This document shows positions 14,849 through 23,069 of a stretch of 23,203 nucleotides of DNA, piece by piece; the first letter of the stretch is position 1; the number at the start of each line of letters is the position of its first letter. Source of the DNA: JBOHUC01 sp050733935. Lineage in GTDB: Bacteria > Eisenbacteria > RBG-16-71-46 > DASYSL01. The notes under the pieces were generated by a model. That model searched no databases, had not been told where the DNA came from, and saw only the letters and a program-made list of their open reading frames with translations. A program made the translations under genes and the position numbers. The DNA is taken from NCBI GenBank assembly GCA_050733935.1, contig JBOHUC010000150.1, positions 1 through 23,203 on the forward strand. Direction: 5' to 3'.

Positions 14849-16394
14849 GGAGGACCACGCGCGCGCGCTCCGCGAGGGATCGGAAGGTGACGGGGAACGC
14901 CACCGCGAGAACGCCTGCAAACGCGATCGCATACGCAAGACCGCCGGCGGCCGTCGCCAGGCTGCCGCGCGCGCGCCCCTGCGGCAGGCCTTCGAACAGG
15001 AGCGCAATCCCGGCCGCACTCAGCCCGGCCACGACAGCCGCGAGAAGGCCGGGAAGGAGCGCCGGAACGATCTCGGACAGCGGGCGAACCCCGAGCCACG
15101 CTTCGACCCGGGTCACGAATCCGAGCGCGGTCGCCACCCCTGCGAGGACGAGGCCGTAGAGGATCCCGGGCCATCCGAAAAGGCGGAACCCGGCGTAGGA
15201 CAGGAAGAGGTGGAGAAGCACGAGCGCGACCAGGTAGACGACCTCGATGTCCATGCGGTCCGTGGCGCGCACGACCGTGCTCGCGATTCCGGTCGCCAGA
15301 TTCGCGACTCCTGCGACGATCAAGCATCGCAGCATGAACACGGAGCCCTCGGGCGGAACCGCAAGCCACGCTTCGAGCACGGACGGCGCGAGCGCGAACA
15401 GGATCCCCCCCATCGCGAGACTGAGCGAGAGGTACGGCACGAGGCTCGCGCGGTAGAACGAGAGCCGGGCGGCCTCTCCGACGACCGCCTGCTGCCGGGC
15501 GAGGACCGGCAGCAGCGCCCCGAGAAAGTACACCGGGAAAAGGAGCCCGACGCTCGAGACGCGAAACGCGATCTCGTAGGCGGCGACCGGCGCGAGCGCG
15601 ACCAGCGTCCCGAGGAGAATCTTGTCGACGTTCTGCTGCAGGAGAACGAGCACGGAGCTCGCCTGGAGCCACGAGCCCGCGCGAATCACCTTGCGAAGCG
15701 AGACGTCGCGCACCGCGAGCGCATCCTGGCCGGCGGAGATGGCCTCCTGGGGCGCGACCTCGAGACCGCGCACGGCGCGGAAGAGGGCGGCCGAAAGCAG
15801 CACGAACTGCAACGCGCCGAAGGCGACTTGCGCCACGACGAGGGCGAGCAGGGGCGCCGGTTGCCGTGCCGCGACGAGCACGACCCCGCCGAGGAAGATG
15901 GCTGATCCTCCGAGCGCAAGCGCAGCCAGGGCCATGCGCTGAAGGCCCTGGAGCGCGGCCACGAGGAGGTTCGTCGCCACCGTCAGCACGAACGAGATGA
16001 GCGCGAGCGTGAGGGCCGCGCGGGCTTCTCCCGTCCAGGCGGCGGGGATGTGAAACGCTTCGAGGATCGGTTCGCGGAAGAGGAGTCCGAGGACGGCGAG
16101 CGCCCCGGCGAGGAGGACCTGGAGTGCCAGGGCCCGGGCGACGAGCCGGAAGACGACTCCGGCGGCGCCGCGCTCGGCGATTTCTCCGACGAAGCGCATG
16201 ATCGCGACGCCGAGCCCGAGATCGAGCGTCGCAAGGGTTCCCGAGAGGACGAGCAGGATCGACCAGAACCCGAAGCGGTCGGCTCCCAGGGCGTCGAGGA
16301 CCGTCGGGGTGACCAGGAACCAGACGAAGAGCACCGCGGAGCGGCCGAGCGCCGTGAAGAGCGTGTTGCGTCCGATCGATCGAGTCAGGGACAC
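14841..16394 (-). CDS. polysaccharide flippase, Wzx-type (MATE/MOP superfamily)
   Basis: This inner-membrane protein of 517 residues has about 12-14 hydrophobic segments along its whole length, as in Wzx flippases that move undecaprenyl-linked oligosaccharides to the periplasm. Seen: the N-terminal SIGRNTLFTALGRSAVLF with LDALGADRFGFWSILLVLSG, typical of the Polysacc_synt family; LQQNVDKILLGTLVALAPVA near 253-272 (the second half of the pseudo-repeat); and a C-terminal helix pair. It starts at GTG 16394, with GGAG about 13 nt upstream, and lies 30 nt after the Wza-like gene. Charged residues are mainly in loops. The repeat-unit specificity is not readable. Confidence 0.92.
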   Translation of the reverse strand: MSLTRSIGRNTLFTALGRSAVLFVWFLVTPTVLDALGADRFGFWSILLVLSGTLATLDLGLGVAIMRFVGEIAERGAAGVVFRLVARALALQVLLAGALAVLGLLFREPILEAFHIPAAWTGEARAALTLALISFVLTVATNLLVAALQGLQRMALAALALGGSAIFLGGVVLVAARQPAPLLALVVAQVAFGALQFVLLSAALFRAVRGLEVAPQEAISAGQDALAVRDVSLRKVIRAGSWLQASSVLVLLQQNVDKILLGTLVALAPVAAYEIAFRVSSVGLLFPVYFLGALLPVLARQQAVVGEAARLSFYRASLVPYLSLSLAMGGILFALAPSVLEAWLAVPPEGSVFMLRCLIVAGVANLATGIASTVVRATDRMDIEVVYLVALVLLHLFLSYAGFRLFGWPGILYGLVLAGVATALGFVTRVEAWLGVRPLSEIVPALLPGLLAAVVAGLSAAGIALLFEGLPQGRARGSLATAAGGLAYAIAFAGVLAVAFPVTFRSLAERARVVLRG

Positions 16395-16424
16395 AAGGGA
16401 ATCCGATCTCCGGATGACTCGATC

Positions 16425-18083
16425 TTAGTGATCGCGCAGGAGGATGATCACCGTCGCGACGCTGCCGGCCACCAGGATGACGTCCTTGAACACGCCCCAG
16501 AAATTGATGTCGCGCTCTTCGGGCACCCAGATGAAGTCTCCGGGCTGGATCCCGCGCGCGTCTTTGAGGAAGAGCGTCTGGTTGGAGCCCGCACGCGTGA
16601 CCCGGATCTTGCCGCGGTCGGCGCGGCGCGTGAATCCGCCGGCGAGCTGGATGTACTCCTGCCCCGTGCGCCCGGCGAGGTACTCGATGAGCGACGGCTG
16701 CTGGACCTCCCCGGCCACGCGCACCGCCTGCGTCTCCCGATCGACGACCACCACGTCCCCGTCGCGGAGGAGGATGTCGAACTCCGTCTCCGGGCGGTTC
16801 AACTGCTCGTAGGCAAGGACGTAGGCCGCCTGCTGCGACGCGAGCTTGGTCTTGAACACCTGGTATTCCGCATCGGTCATTTCGGACCGCGAGAGCCGCG
16901 AAAGGCGCTCGAACTCGATGTCCCGTTGCCCCGCGTTCTCGGCCGGCCGGAAGACCTGGATGCGGTTTTTCGCCGCGCCCTTCGCGAATCCGCCTGCCCG
17001 ATCGATCACCATCGACAGCCGGTCCTCTCCTTCGCGGATCGAGTACGGTCCGGGACGCATGAACTCGCCCGAGAGGACCACGTTGCGGATGCGCTTGAAT
17101 TCGGGGAACTCGCGCGCGAACAGTCGGTCGCGATCCTGGAGCGGAAGGTCAGCCTCCCCGCGGAGCGCGGCGGCGAGGTCGACCGGCATGCTGTCGAGGA
17201 CGGCGGGACCCGTGAACCGGACGAGCAGGCCACTCGCGGGGTCGGTGCCTGGAAGCAGCCCGCCTGCGATCTCGATCAGATCAGAAATCGAGTCCGTCGG
17301 GGCAAGCTCGTACTCCCCGGAGCGCCCGAACGCGCCGAACGCATAGACCCGTTCCTTGAGCGGAGGCACGAGCAGGATGTCGCCGTCTTCGAGCAACGGG
17401 TTGTCGCCGTCCCGCCCGAGGAACGCGAACGCGTCCAGGTCCACGAGCCGCGTGTCCGAGTCTCTCCGGAGCTCGATGTTGCGCCTTGAGGCGTCGTTCC
17501 TGAGCGCAAACTCGCCCCGGAAGACTTCGCTCGCCCGCGTCGCACCGGTGGCGATCGTTACGCCGGGGGACTCGACCTGACCGGCCACGTATACCTTGAA
17601 CGTGCGCAGGCGGACGAGCCTCAAGTCCACGCGAACGCCCGAGTATAGCGGGCGGAGCTTTGTCAGCACCTGGTCGCGCACGGAGGCGAGAGTTCGACGG
17701 CCGACCTCGATCACGCCGATCTCGGGGAAGCTCGCGCGACCCTCCGCGTCGACGATGACGGGGATCTGGCGCGACGCACGGCCGGAGAGCTCGAGGGAGA
17801 GAACGTCCCCCGGCCCCAGCACGTACGACCGGGCATCGATCGGGCCGGCGAGCGCTTCGTCCGGCAGCGTCGGAGGAAAGGTCGTGCGCGCTCCCGCATT
17901 CGTTCGGGAAGCGGTGGGCGAGCGCTCGCTCTCCGAAGAGGACTCGGCACCGCGGTCCTCGGCGGGCCCTTGCGCGAGAGCGAGCGGGATGAACGCGCAG
18001 CTCACGCCGGCGACTGAAACGCCCGAGAGGACGGCGGTCCAGAGGGCGGCCACCCGGAGGAGCGTGCGACCCTTCGACCTCAT
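16425..18083 (-). CDS. Wza-type polysaccharide export protein with several SLBB domains
   Basis: This protein of 552 residues probably forms the outer-membrane/periplasmic export channel. Seen: a signal peptide (1-38, ending LALAQ); a low-complexity Ser/Glu stretch (45-65); the Poly_export domain (about 82-160) beginning YVLGPGDVLSLEL; and four SLBB-like segments near 162-240, 246-290, 334-380 and 452-500, each with a VxGxVxxPG-like turn. A hydrophobic C-terminal helix (about 534-549) ends in RDH. There is a Cys at 29 in the signal region, but the residues before it (GVS) do not make a good lipobox, so lipidation is doubtful; E. coli Wza is a lipoprotein. The start at 18083 overlaps the rfbB stop (TGATG) and is preceded by AAGGAGG inside the end of rfbB. 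Confidence 0.92.
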   Translation of the reverse strand: MRSKGRTLLRVAALWTAVLSGVSVAGVSCAFIPLALAQGPAEDRGAESSSESERSPTASRTNAGARTTFPPTLPDEALAGPIDARSYVLGPGDVLSLELSGRASRQIPVIVDAEGRASFPEIGVIEVGRRTLASVRDQVLTKLRPLYSGVRVDLRLVRLRTFKVYVAGQVESPGVTIATGATRASEVFRGEFALRNDASRRNIELRRDSDTRLVDLDAFAFLGRDGDNPLLEDGDILLVPPLKERVYAFGAFGRSGEYELAPTDSISDLIEIAGGLLPGTDPASGLLVRFTGPAVLDSMPVDLAAALRGEADLPLQDRDRLFAREFPEFKRIRNVVLSGEFMRPGPYSIREGEDRLSMVIDRAGGFAKGAAKNRIQVFRPAENAGQRDIEFERLSRLSRSEMTDAEYQVFKTKLASQQAAYVLAYEQLNRPETEFDILLRDGDVVVVDRETQAVRVAGEVQQPSLIEYLAGRTGQEYIQLAGGFTRRADRGKIRVTRAGSNQTLFLKDARGIQPGDFIWVPEERDINFWGVFKDVILVAGSVATVIILLRDH

Positions 18084-19141
18084 CACGATCCGACCTCCTT
18101 GAGCACCTTGCGCTGGCCGTACATCTTCTCGTAGTAGGCGCGGAACTCGCCGGCCTTGATCGGCTCCCACCAGTCGCGCCGCGCACGGTACCACTCGATC
18201 GTCTTGGCGATCCCCTCCGCGAAGCCGATGAGCGGCTTCCAGCCCGTCCGCTGCGTGAGCTTCGAGCTGTCGAGCGCGTAGCGCCGGTCGTGCCCGGGCC
18301 GGTCCTCGACGTGCCGGATGAGGGAGGCGGGCTTGCCCGTGTGCTCGAGAATGGCCGCCGTGATCGTGAGCACATCGAGCTCGTTCCCGGCGCCGATGTT
18401 GAACGTCTCCCCGTCCACGCCGTCCGATTCGAGCAGGAGCGCGATCGCGCGGCAGTGATCCTCGACGTGGATCCAGTCGCGCAGGTTCCGCCCGCTGCCG
18501 TAGACCGGCAGAGGCTGGTCCTCGAGCGCGTTCGTGACGAACAGGGGGATGAGCTTCTCCGGATACTGGAACGGGCCGTAGTTGTTCGAGCAGCGCGTGA
18601 TCACGACCGGCATCCCGTAGGTCGCGTGATACGCGTACGCGAGCCGGTCGCCGCCCGCCTTGCTCGCGGCGTAGGGATTGCGCGGCGCGAGCGGGGACTC
18701 CTCGGTCGCCGGATCGCCCAGGATCTCGCCGTACACCTCGTCGGTCGAGATCTGAACGAACCGCCGGATGGAGCGCCGCCGCGCCTCGTCGAGCAGCACG
18801 AGCGCGCCGTACATGTCGGTCAGGACGAACGACCCCGGATCGTCGATCGAGCGGTCCACCATGGACTCGGCTGCGAAGTTGACGACGTGCGTCGCGCCGG
18901 CCATCGCCTCCGCGACCGCCTTGGGATCACGGATGTCGCCGTGCTGGAACGAGAAGCGTGCCGCGTCCGGAAGGTCCTCGAGGTTCTTCTTGTTCCCGGC
19001 GTACGTGAGCGCGTCGAGCACGTGGACGCGGCACGAGGGCCAGCGCGCGAGCGCGAGCTTGACGAAGTTCGAGCCGATGAACCCCGCCCCGCCCGTGACG
19101 AGCAGGCGTGCCCCGTCGAGCGCGAGTCCGGCGTCAGCCAT
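18083..19141 (-). CDS. rfbB: dTDP-glucose 4,6-dehydratase
   Basis: This enzyme converts dTDP-glucose to dTDP-4-keto-6-deoxyglucose with bound NAD. Seen in 352 residues: VTGGAGFIGSNF (15-26); DALTYAGNKKNL (43-54), a strong RmlB signature; AAESMVDRSI (90-99), where the usual His is Met; STDEVYG (132-138) with the catalytic Thr-Asp-Glu; YAASK with Y157 and K161; and RCSNNYGPFQYPEKLIPLF near 183-201. Length is normal. The start overlaps the RmlC-like gene by 8 nt. RmlA (which makes dTDP-glucose) and RmlD (which finishes dTDP-L-rhamnose) are not in the window, so either they are elsewhere or the 4-keto sugar feeds a different product. Confidence 0.95.
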   Translation of the reverse strand: MADAGLALDGARLLVTGGAGFIGSNFVKLALARWPSCRVHVLDALTYAGNKKNLEDLPDAARFSFQHGDIRDPKAVAEAMAGATHVVNFAAESMVDRSIDDPGSFVLTDMYGALVLLDEARRRSIRRFVQISTDEVYGEILGDPATEESPLAPRNPYAASKAGGDRLAYAYHATYGMPVVITRCSNNYGPFQYPEKLIPLFVTNALEDQPLPVYGSGRNLRDWIHVEDHCRAIALLLESDGVDGETFNIGAGNELDVLTITAAILEHTGKPASLIRHVEDRPGHDRRYALDSSKLTQRTGWKPLIGFAEGIAKTIEWYRARRDWWEPIKAGEFRAYYEKMYGQRKVLKEVGS

Positions 19142-19589
19142 CCTTCCGCTCCCAGTTGTACGGAATGTCGTTGTCGTGCGGATGGATGCGGTATTCGTCC
19201 GGCGCGTCGTAGACGTACTTGTGCGACGGCGTGTTGATGAGCATGCCGCCCATGGGCTCGAGGCCCTTCATGCCGTGCGCCACGCCGGGCGGGATACGGA
19301 GCAGGATCGGATTCTTTTCGCCCATGAAGAACTCCTGCACCTCGCCCTTGGTCGGCGACCCTTCGCGCATGTCGTAGAGCACGACCTTCATCATGCCCGA
19401 GACGATCACGAAGTTGTCCCACTGGACCTTGTGATAGTGCCAGCCCTTGACCACGCCCGGATACGCGACCGAGCAATAGACCTGCCCGAACGACTGGAAG
19501 AACGGGTCGTCCGAGCGCAGCATCTCCATGAGATAGCCGCGCTCGTCGGCGATCACCTTGAGCGGCTTGACGACGACGTCCTTAATCAT
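19134..19589 (-). CDS. RmlC-like sugar 3,5-epimerase / cupin family protein
   Basis: This cupin-fold protein of 151 residues is related to dTDP-4-dehydrorhamnose 3,5-epimerase but shorter than classical RmlC (about 180 residues). Seen: DERGYLMEMLRSDDPFF (15-31); GVVKGWHYHKVQ (45-56), aligning with RmlC's GLRGLHYQ segment so H51 or H53 takes the catalytic His place; LYDMREGSPTKGE (71-83); IPPGVAHGM (99-107), equal to the GFAHGF block; and YDAPDEYRI near 127-135. Position between ugd and rfbB, each overlapping, supports action on a keto-sugar of this pathway. It could instead be a non-epimerising 4-keto-sugar cupin. The start has a GAGG Shine-Dalgarno and overlaps the ugd stop (ATGA); the longer frame to 20933 is a shadow of ugd. 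Confidence 0.82.
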   Translation of the reverse strand: MIKDVVVKPLKVIADERGYLMEMLRSDDPFFQSFGQVYCSVAYPGVVKGWHYHKVQWDNFVIVSGMMKVVLYDMREGSPTKGEVQEFFMGEKNPILLRIPPGVAHGMKGLEPMGGMLINTPSHKYVYDAPDEYRIHPHDNDIPYNWERKDG

Positions 19590-20986
19590 TTGGCTTTCCT
19601 CTTTGCCGGGATTCGCCCGCGGCGCGACGGGCGGGCCCGCCTTTTCGGCGCGCGCGCCACAACCTCGGAGCCCGCCGCGCCCTGGCCCACGCCGACGTAC
19701 GTGAGCCCTGCGGCCTTCGCCTCGTCGGCATCGTAGATGTTCCTGAGATCGCACAGCACCGCCCGCCGCATCCTGCGCCTGAGCTTCCTCAGATCGAGGG
19801 TACGGAACTCGTTCCACTCCGTGACGAGGACGACAGCGTCCGCGCCCTCGGCCGCGGCGTACGCATCCTTCGCGAACTTGAGGCGGCGCCCGAGCGGGAG
19901 TCGCCGGACGTGCTCCATCCCGACCGGATCGTAGGCCGTGATGGCCGCGCCGCGGCGCAGGAGTCCCGCGATGATGTCGAGCGCCGGGGCTTCCCGGATG
20001 TCGTCCGTGTTCGGCTTGAACGTGAGCCCGAGGACGGCGATCCGGCGGCCACGCAACGGGCCGGCGGCGTCGGCGATCTTCTCGATCATGCGCGCCTTCT
20101 GGCGCTCGTTCACCTCGACCACGGTCTCGACCAGACGGAACGGCGCGCCGGTGGCGCGCGCGAACGACGCGAGTGCCAGCGTGTCTTTCGGGAAGCACGA
20201 TCCGCCGTAGCCGGGGCCGGCGTGCAGGAACTTGGGCCCGATCCGCCGATCCTGTCCCATCGCGCGGGCGACGGTCTGCACGTCGGCACCGACCTTCTCG
20301 CACAGGTTCGCAACTTCGTTGATGAACGAGATCTTGGTCGCGAGGAACGCGTTCGAGGCGTACTTGATGAGCTCCGCCGTCTCGAGCGTCGTCACCGTGA
20401 TCGGCGTCTCGAGGAGATAGAGCGGCTCGTGAATCTCGCGCATGAGTCGCTCGCTGCGGGTGGTCTCGGCGCCGACGATCACGCGATCGGGGCGCATGTA
20501 CGTCTCGATCGCGGAGCCCTCGCGCAGGAACTCGGGGTTGGAGGCCACGTCGATCACGGCGCGCCGTCCGGCCGCGCGCTTCATGCGATCCCACAGCTTT
20601 CGCGCCGTGCCCACGGGAGCGGTCGACTTCTGCACCACGACCTTGGTCCCGCGGACCGACTTCGCGATCGCATCGCCGACCGCGAAGATCGCGGACAGGT
20701 CGGCCCCGCCGTCCTTCCTGGGGGGTGTGCCGACCGTGATGAAGATCGCCTCGGCCCACTGTGCCGCGTCGGCCAGGCTCGTCCCGAAGCGCAGGCGTCC
20801 GGACTCGCGGTGGCGCGCCACGAGCTCTTCGAGCCCGGGCTCGAAGAACGGAACATCGCCGCGCTCGAGGCGCGCGATCTTCGAGGCGTCCGCATCCACG
20901 CAGCGCACTTCGTTCCCGAAGTCGGCGAGGCACGCTCCGGTCACGAGTCCCACGTAGCCCGTGCCGACGACAACGATGCGGCTCAT
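19586..20986 (-). CDS. UDP-glucose 6-dehydrogenase
   Basis: This enzyme oxidises UDP-glucose twice to UDP-glucuronate with NAD. Seen in 466 residues: VVGTGYVGLVTG (6-17), the nucleotide-binding loop; FITVGTPP (82-89); STAPVGTA (121-128); SNPEFLREG (149-157); LIKYASNAF (206-214); the catalytic Cys264 in GPGYGGSCFPKDT; and LGLTFKPNTDDIREAP in the C-terminal domain. The enzyme ends with a strongly basic tail (about 20 residues, Arg/Lys-rich) not needed for the fold. The start ATG at 20986 has an excellent GGAGG Shine-Dalgarno and overlaps the previous stop by 4 nt. Related UDP-ManNAc dehydrogenases share the fold; motif details and length fit UDP-glucose best. UDP-glucuronate would feed acidic glycan synthesis or decarboxylation. 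Confidence 0.93.
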   Translation of the reverse strand: MSRIVVVGTGYVGLVTGACLADFGNEVRCVDADASKIARLERGDVPFFEPGLEELVARHRESGRLRFGTSLADAAQWAEAIFITVGTPPRKDGGADLSAIFAVGDAIAKSVRGTKVVVQKSTAPVGTARKLWDRMKRAAGRRAVIDVASNPEFLREGSAIETYMRPDRVIVGAETTRSERLMREIHEPLYLLETPITVTTLETAELIKYASNAFLATKISFINEVANLCEKVGADVQTVARAMGQDRRIGPKFLHAGPGYGGSCFPKDTLALASFARATGAPFRLVETVVEVNERQKARMIEKIADAAGPLRGRRIAVLGLTFKPNTDDIREAPALDIIAGLLRRGAAITAYDPVGMEHVRRLPLGRRLKFAKDAYAAAEGADAVVLVTEWNEFRTLDLRKLRRRMRRAVLCDLRNIYDADEAKAAGLTYVGVGQGAAGSEVVARAPKRRARPSRRGRIPAKRKAK

Positions 20987-21981
20987 GAACCTCCTTCGAC
21001 GAGACTCCCGGCCCGGCTGCGAGCGTCTTCGAGCAGGGCGGTGAGCGTGTCGTCGAGCCCGTGTGCGGGCGCCCACCCCGTCGCCTCGCGCAGCCGGGAC
21101 GAATCCCCGACCAAATAGAGGAGATCGGCCGGGCGCAGGCGCGCGGCCTCCTCGACGATCTCGACCGGCACGCGTGCGTGGCGCGCGAGCGTCTCGGCGA
21201 TCACGCGGAGGCTCACGCCGCTCCCGCTCGCGACGTTGTACGCCCGCCCGGCTTCGCCGCGCTCGAGGAGCAGCCCATAGGCCTCGGCGACATCCCGTAC
21301 GTCCGTGTAGTCGCGCACGGGCGCAAGATTCCCGACCTTGAGCCGAAAAGGCCCGGGTTCACCGCGCGCGGCCTCGGCCTCGAAGCCCGCGATCTGTCGC
21401 GCCCACGATGGAAGCGCGAAGACCGGCGACTGGCCGGGACCCGTGTGGCTGAACGAGCGCGCGACGAGCGTCCGGAGCCCGAATGCGGACGCCCACGCGC
21501 GCGCCGCCTGATCCGCGGCCGCTTTGCTCACGCCGTACGGACTCACGGGCGCAAGCGGCAGGTCTTCGTTCGCGGGCGTGCCGGCGGGAATCCTTCCGTA
21601 CGCCTCGGAGGATCCGACGACCAGGATCGGCCCCTCGAACTTCGCACTTCGCGCCGCTTCGAGGAGCCGGATCGTTCCGCCCAGGTTCACGTCCGTGGTG
21701 CCGACCGGATCCTCGAACGAGCGCGCCGCGGACGACTGCCCGGCGAGGTGAACGATCGCGCCGACCGCACCCGTCCCCAAGGACTGGAACAACGTCGCGA
21801 TCGCAGCGGCATCGGTGCGCACGTCCCAGCGCGTCCATCCCTGGACCGCCGAATCGCCCGTGAGCGACGCCGGCGGCGCGGGCTCGAGGCCCGCGCCCCA
21901 GGCCCGATGTCCGCGCGTCGCGAGGGCCCGGACGAGATGCGGGCCGACGAATCCGCCGCATCCGGTGATCAGGACGAGCAT
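20983..21981 (-). CDS. NAD(P)-dependent SDR, GDP-4-keto-6-deoxymannose reductase (Rmd)-like
   Basis: This is an extended SDR of 332 residues. Seen: VLITGCGGFVGPHLVRAL (3-20), the Rossmann motif; HLAGQSSAARSF (78-89); GSSEAYG (123-129); YGVSK with Y149 and K153; RSFSHTGPGQSP near 173-184; and VRDYTDVRDVAEAY near 220-235. This set (HTGPGQ plus RDYTDVRD) is typical of GDP-4-dehydro-6-deoxy-D-mannose reductases, which make GDP-D-rhamnose from the Gmd product. The tandem Gmd-like gene 34 nt upstream supports this. Alternative: an epimerase/reductase for another NDP-sugar. The start is at 21981, with no strong Shine-Dalgarno; the frame to 22137 overlaps the preceding gene and is a shadow. Confidence 0.84.
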   Translation of the reverse strand: MLVLITGCGGFVGPHLVRALATRGHRAWGAGLEPAPPASLTGDSAVQGWTRWDVRTDAAAIATLFQSLGTGAVGAIVHLAGQSSAARSFEDPVGTTDVNLGGTIRLLEAARSAKFEGPILVVGSSEAYGRIPAGTPANEDLPLAPVSPYGVSKAAADQAARAWASAFGLRTLVARSFSHTGPGQSPVFALPSWARQIAGFEAEAARGEPGPFRLKVGNLAPVRDYTDVRDVAEAYGLLLERGEAGRAYNVASGSGVSLRVIAETLARHARVPVEIVEEAARLRPADLLYLVGDSSRLREATGWAPAHGLDDTLTALLEDARSRAGSLVEGGS

Positions 21982-22015
21982 GGGTCCGCGGGTGCCGATC
22001 TCGAGGGGCGCGCGG

Positions 22016-22990
22016 TCAGACCGGCACGCGTGCCGGCTCCGCGCGACGCCAGAACTCGAGCATGTCGGCGAGCGTCTTCTCGAACGGAATCGTGGGCTGC
22101 CAGCCGGTTCGCGCGGTGAACTTCGAATGGTCGCCAAGCAGGACCGGCACGTCGCTCGGCCTGAGCCGCTTCGGATCCTGCTTCACCTCGATCTTTACCT
22201 TCGTCATGCCGAGGAGGAGGTCCAGGACCTCCCGGATCCGCCACGCCTTTCCGGAGCAGAGGTTGTACACCTCTCCCGGCTCGCCCTTCTCGAGTGCCAG
22301 CCAGTAGCCGCGGACCATGTCGCGCACGTCGGTGAAGTCGCGCCGCGCGTCGAGGTTGCCGACCGAGATCACGGGCGGCTTCATCCCGCGCTCGATGTCC
22401 GCGATCTGCTTCGCGAAATCCGAGGCCACGAACACGGGACCGCGACGCGGGCCTTCGTGGTTGAAGCCGCGGGTGCGCACGACGTCGGTCTTGTAGGACA
22501 TGAAGTACTGATATGCGAGCAGATCCTGCGTGACCTTGCTGACCGCGTAGGGCGAGAGCGGACGGAGCGGATTCGTCTCCTTGATCGGCAGCTCGTCCTC
22601 GTGGACCATGCCGTACTCCTCGCTCGAGCACGCGATCTGGATGCGCGGCGAGAGGCCGGCGTGGCGGCAGCCTTCGAAGAGGTGGAGCTGGCCCAGGACG
22701 TTCGTCGTCAGGCTCTCGGTCGGAGCGTTCCACGACGTCGGGACGTAGGACTGCGCGGCCAGGTGGAAGATCCAGTCGGGCTTCACCTGCTCGAGTGCGT
22801 CGCGCGTCGATTCAGCGTCGCGCAGATCGCATTCGAGGAGGCGGATGCGATCGCGGAAGTGCTCGATGTTCTCGGTCCGGCTGCGCCAGCGCAGGATGCC
22901 CCAGATCTCGACGTCTCCGCGATCCAGCATGAAGTCGACGAGGTGGCTCCCGGCAAACCCGGTCACCCCCGTCACGAGCACGCGCCGCAT
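22016..22990 (-). CDS. GDP-mannose 4,6-dehydratase-like SDR
   Basis: This is an extended SDR of 324 residues and the first gene of the long operon. Seen: VTGVTGFAGSHLVDF (6-20); LRWRSRTENI (33-42); HLAAQSYVPTSWNAP (76-90), Gmd-like; CSSEEYG (121-127), where classical Gmd has STSELYG; YAVSK with Y148 and K152 (classical YAVAK); RTRGFNHEGPRRG near 172-184; and RRDFTDVRDMVRGYW near 224-238. The likely reaction is GDP-mannose to GDP-4-keto-6-deoxymannose, with the neighbour acting as the reductase. Because catalytic Thr is replaced by Ser, and features of the Rmd type are shared, a reductase role is possible. It is shorter than classical Gmd (about 340-370). The start at 22990 has AAAGGA upstream; the frame to 23071 extends into the leader. 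Confidence 0.84.
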   Translation of the reverse strand: MRRVLVTGVTGFAGSHLVDFMLDRGDVEIWGILRWRSRTENIEHFRDRIRLLECDLRDAESTRDALEQVKPDWIFHLAAQSYVPTSWNAPTESLTTNVLGQLHLFEGCRHAGLSPRIQIACSSEEYGMVHEDELPIKETNPLRPLSPYAVSKVTQDLLAYQYFMSYKTDVVRTRGFNHEGPRRGPVFVASDFAKQIADIERGMKPPVISVGNLDARRDFTDVRDMVRGYWLALEKGEPGEVYNLCSGKAWRIREVLDLLLGMTKVKIEVKQDPKRLRPSDVPVLLGDHSKFTARTGWQPTIPFEKTLADMLEFWRRAEPARVPV

Positions 22991-23018
22991 CAAGGGTCCT
23001 TTCAGGAGGGCAATGTCA

Positions 23019-23056
23019 CGCGCCGGTCCGGCGCGCCGGCGGCCCTGGCTGGCCGC
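23019..23056 (-). promoter_or_regulatory. tandem hairpins in the leader of the polysaccharide operon
   Basis: Two stems sit between the predicted transcription start and the Gmd-like start codon. One is GCGGCC/GGCCGC with a 6-nt loop (23056-23051 with 23044-23039). The other is the 17-nt near-palindrome CGCGCCGGaCCGGCGCG (23035-23019). They could influence elongation or mRNA stability, or could be a repressor site; no ops/JUMPstart motif is seen. Function is inference. Confidence 0.35.
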
Positions 23057-23069
23057 AAGACAGGATCGC

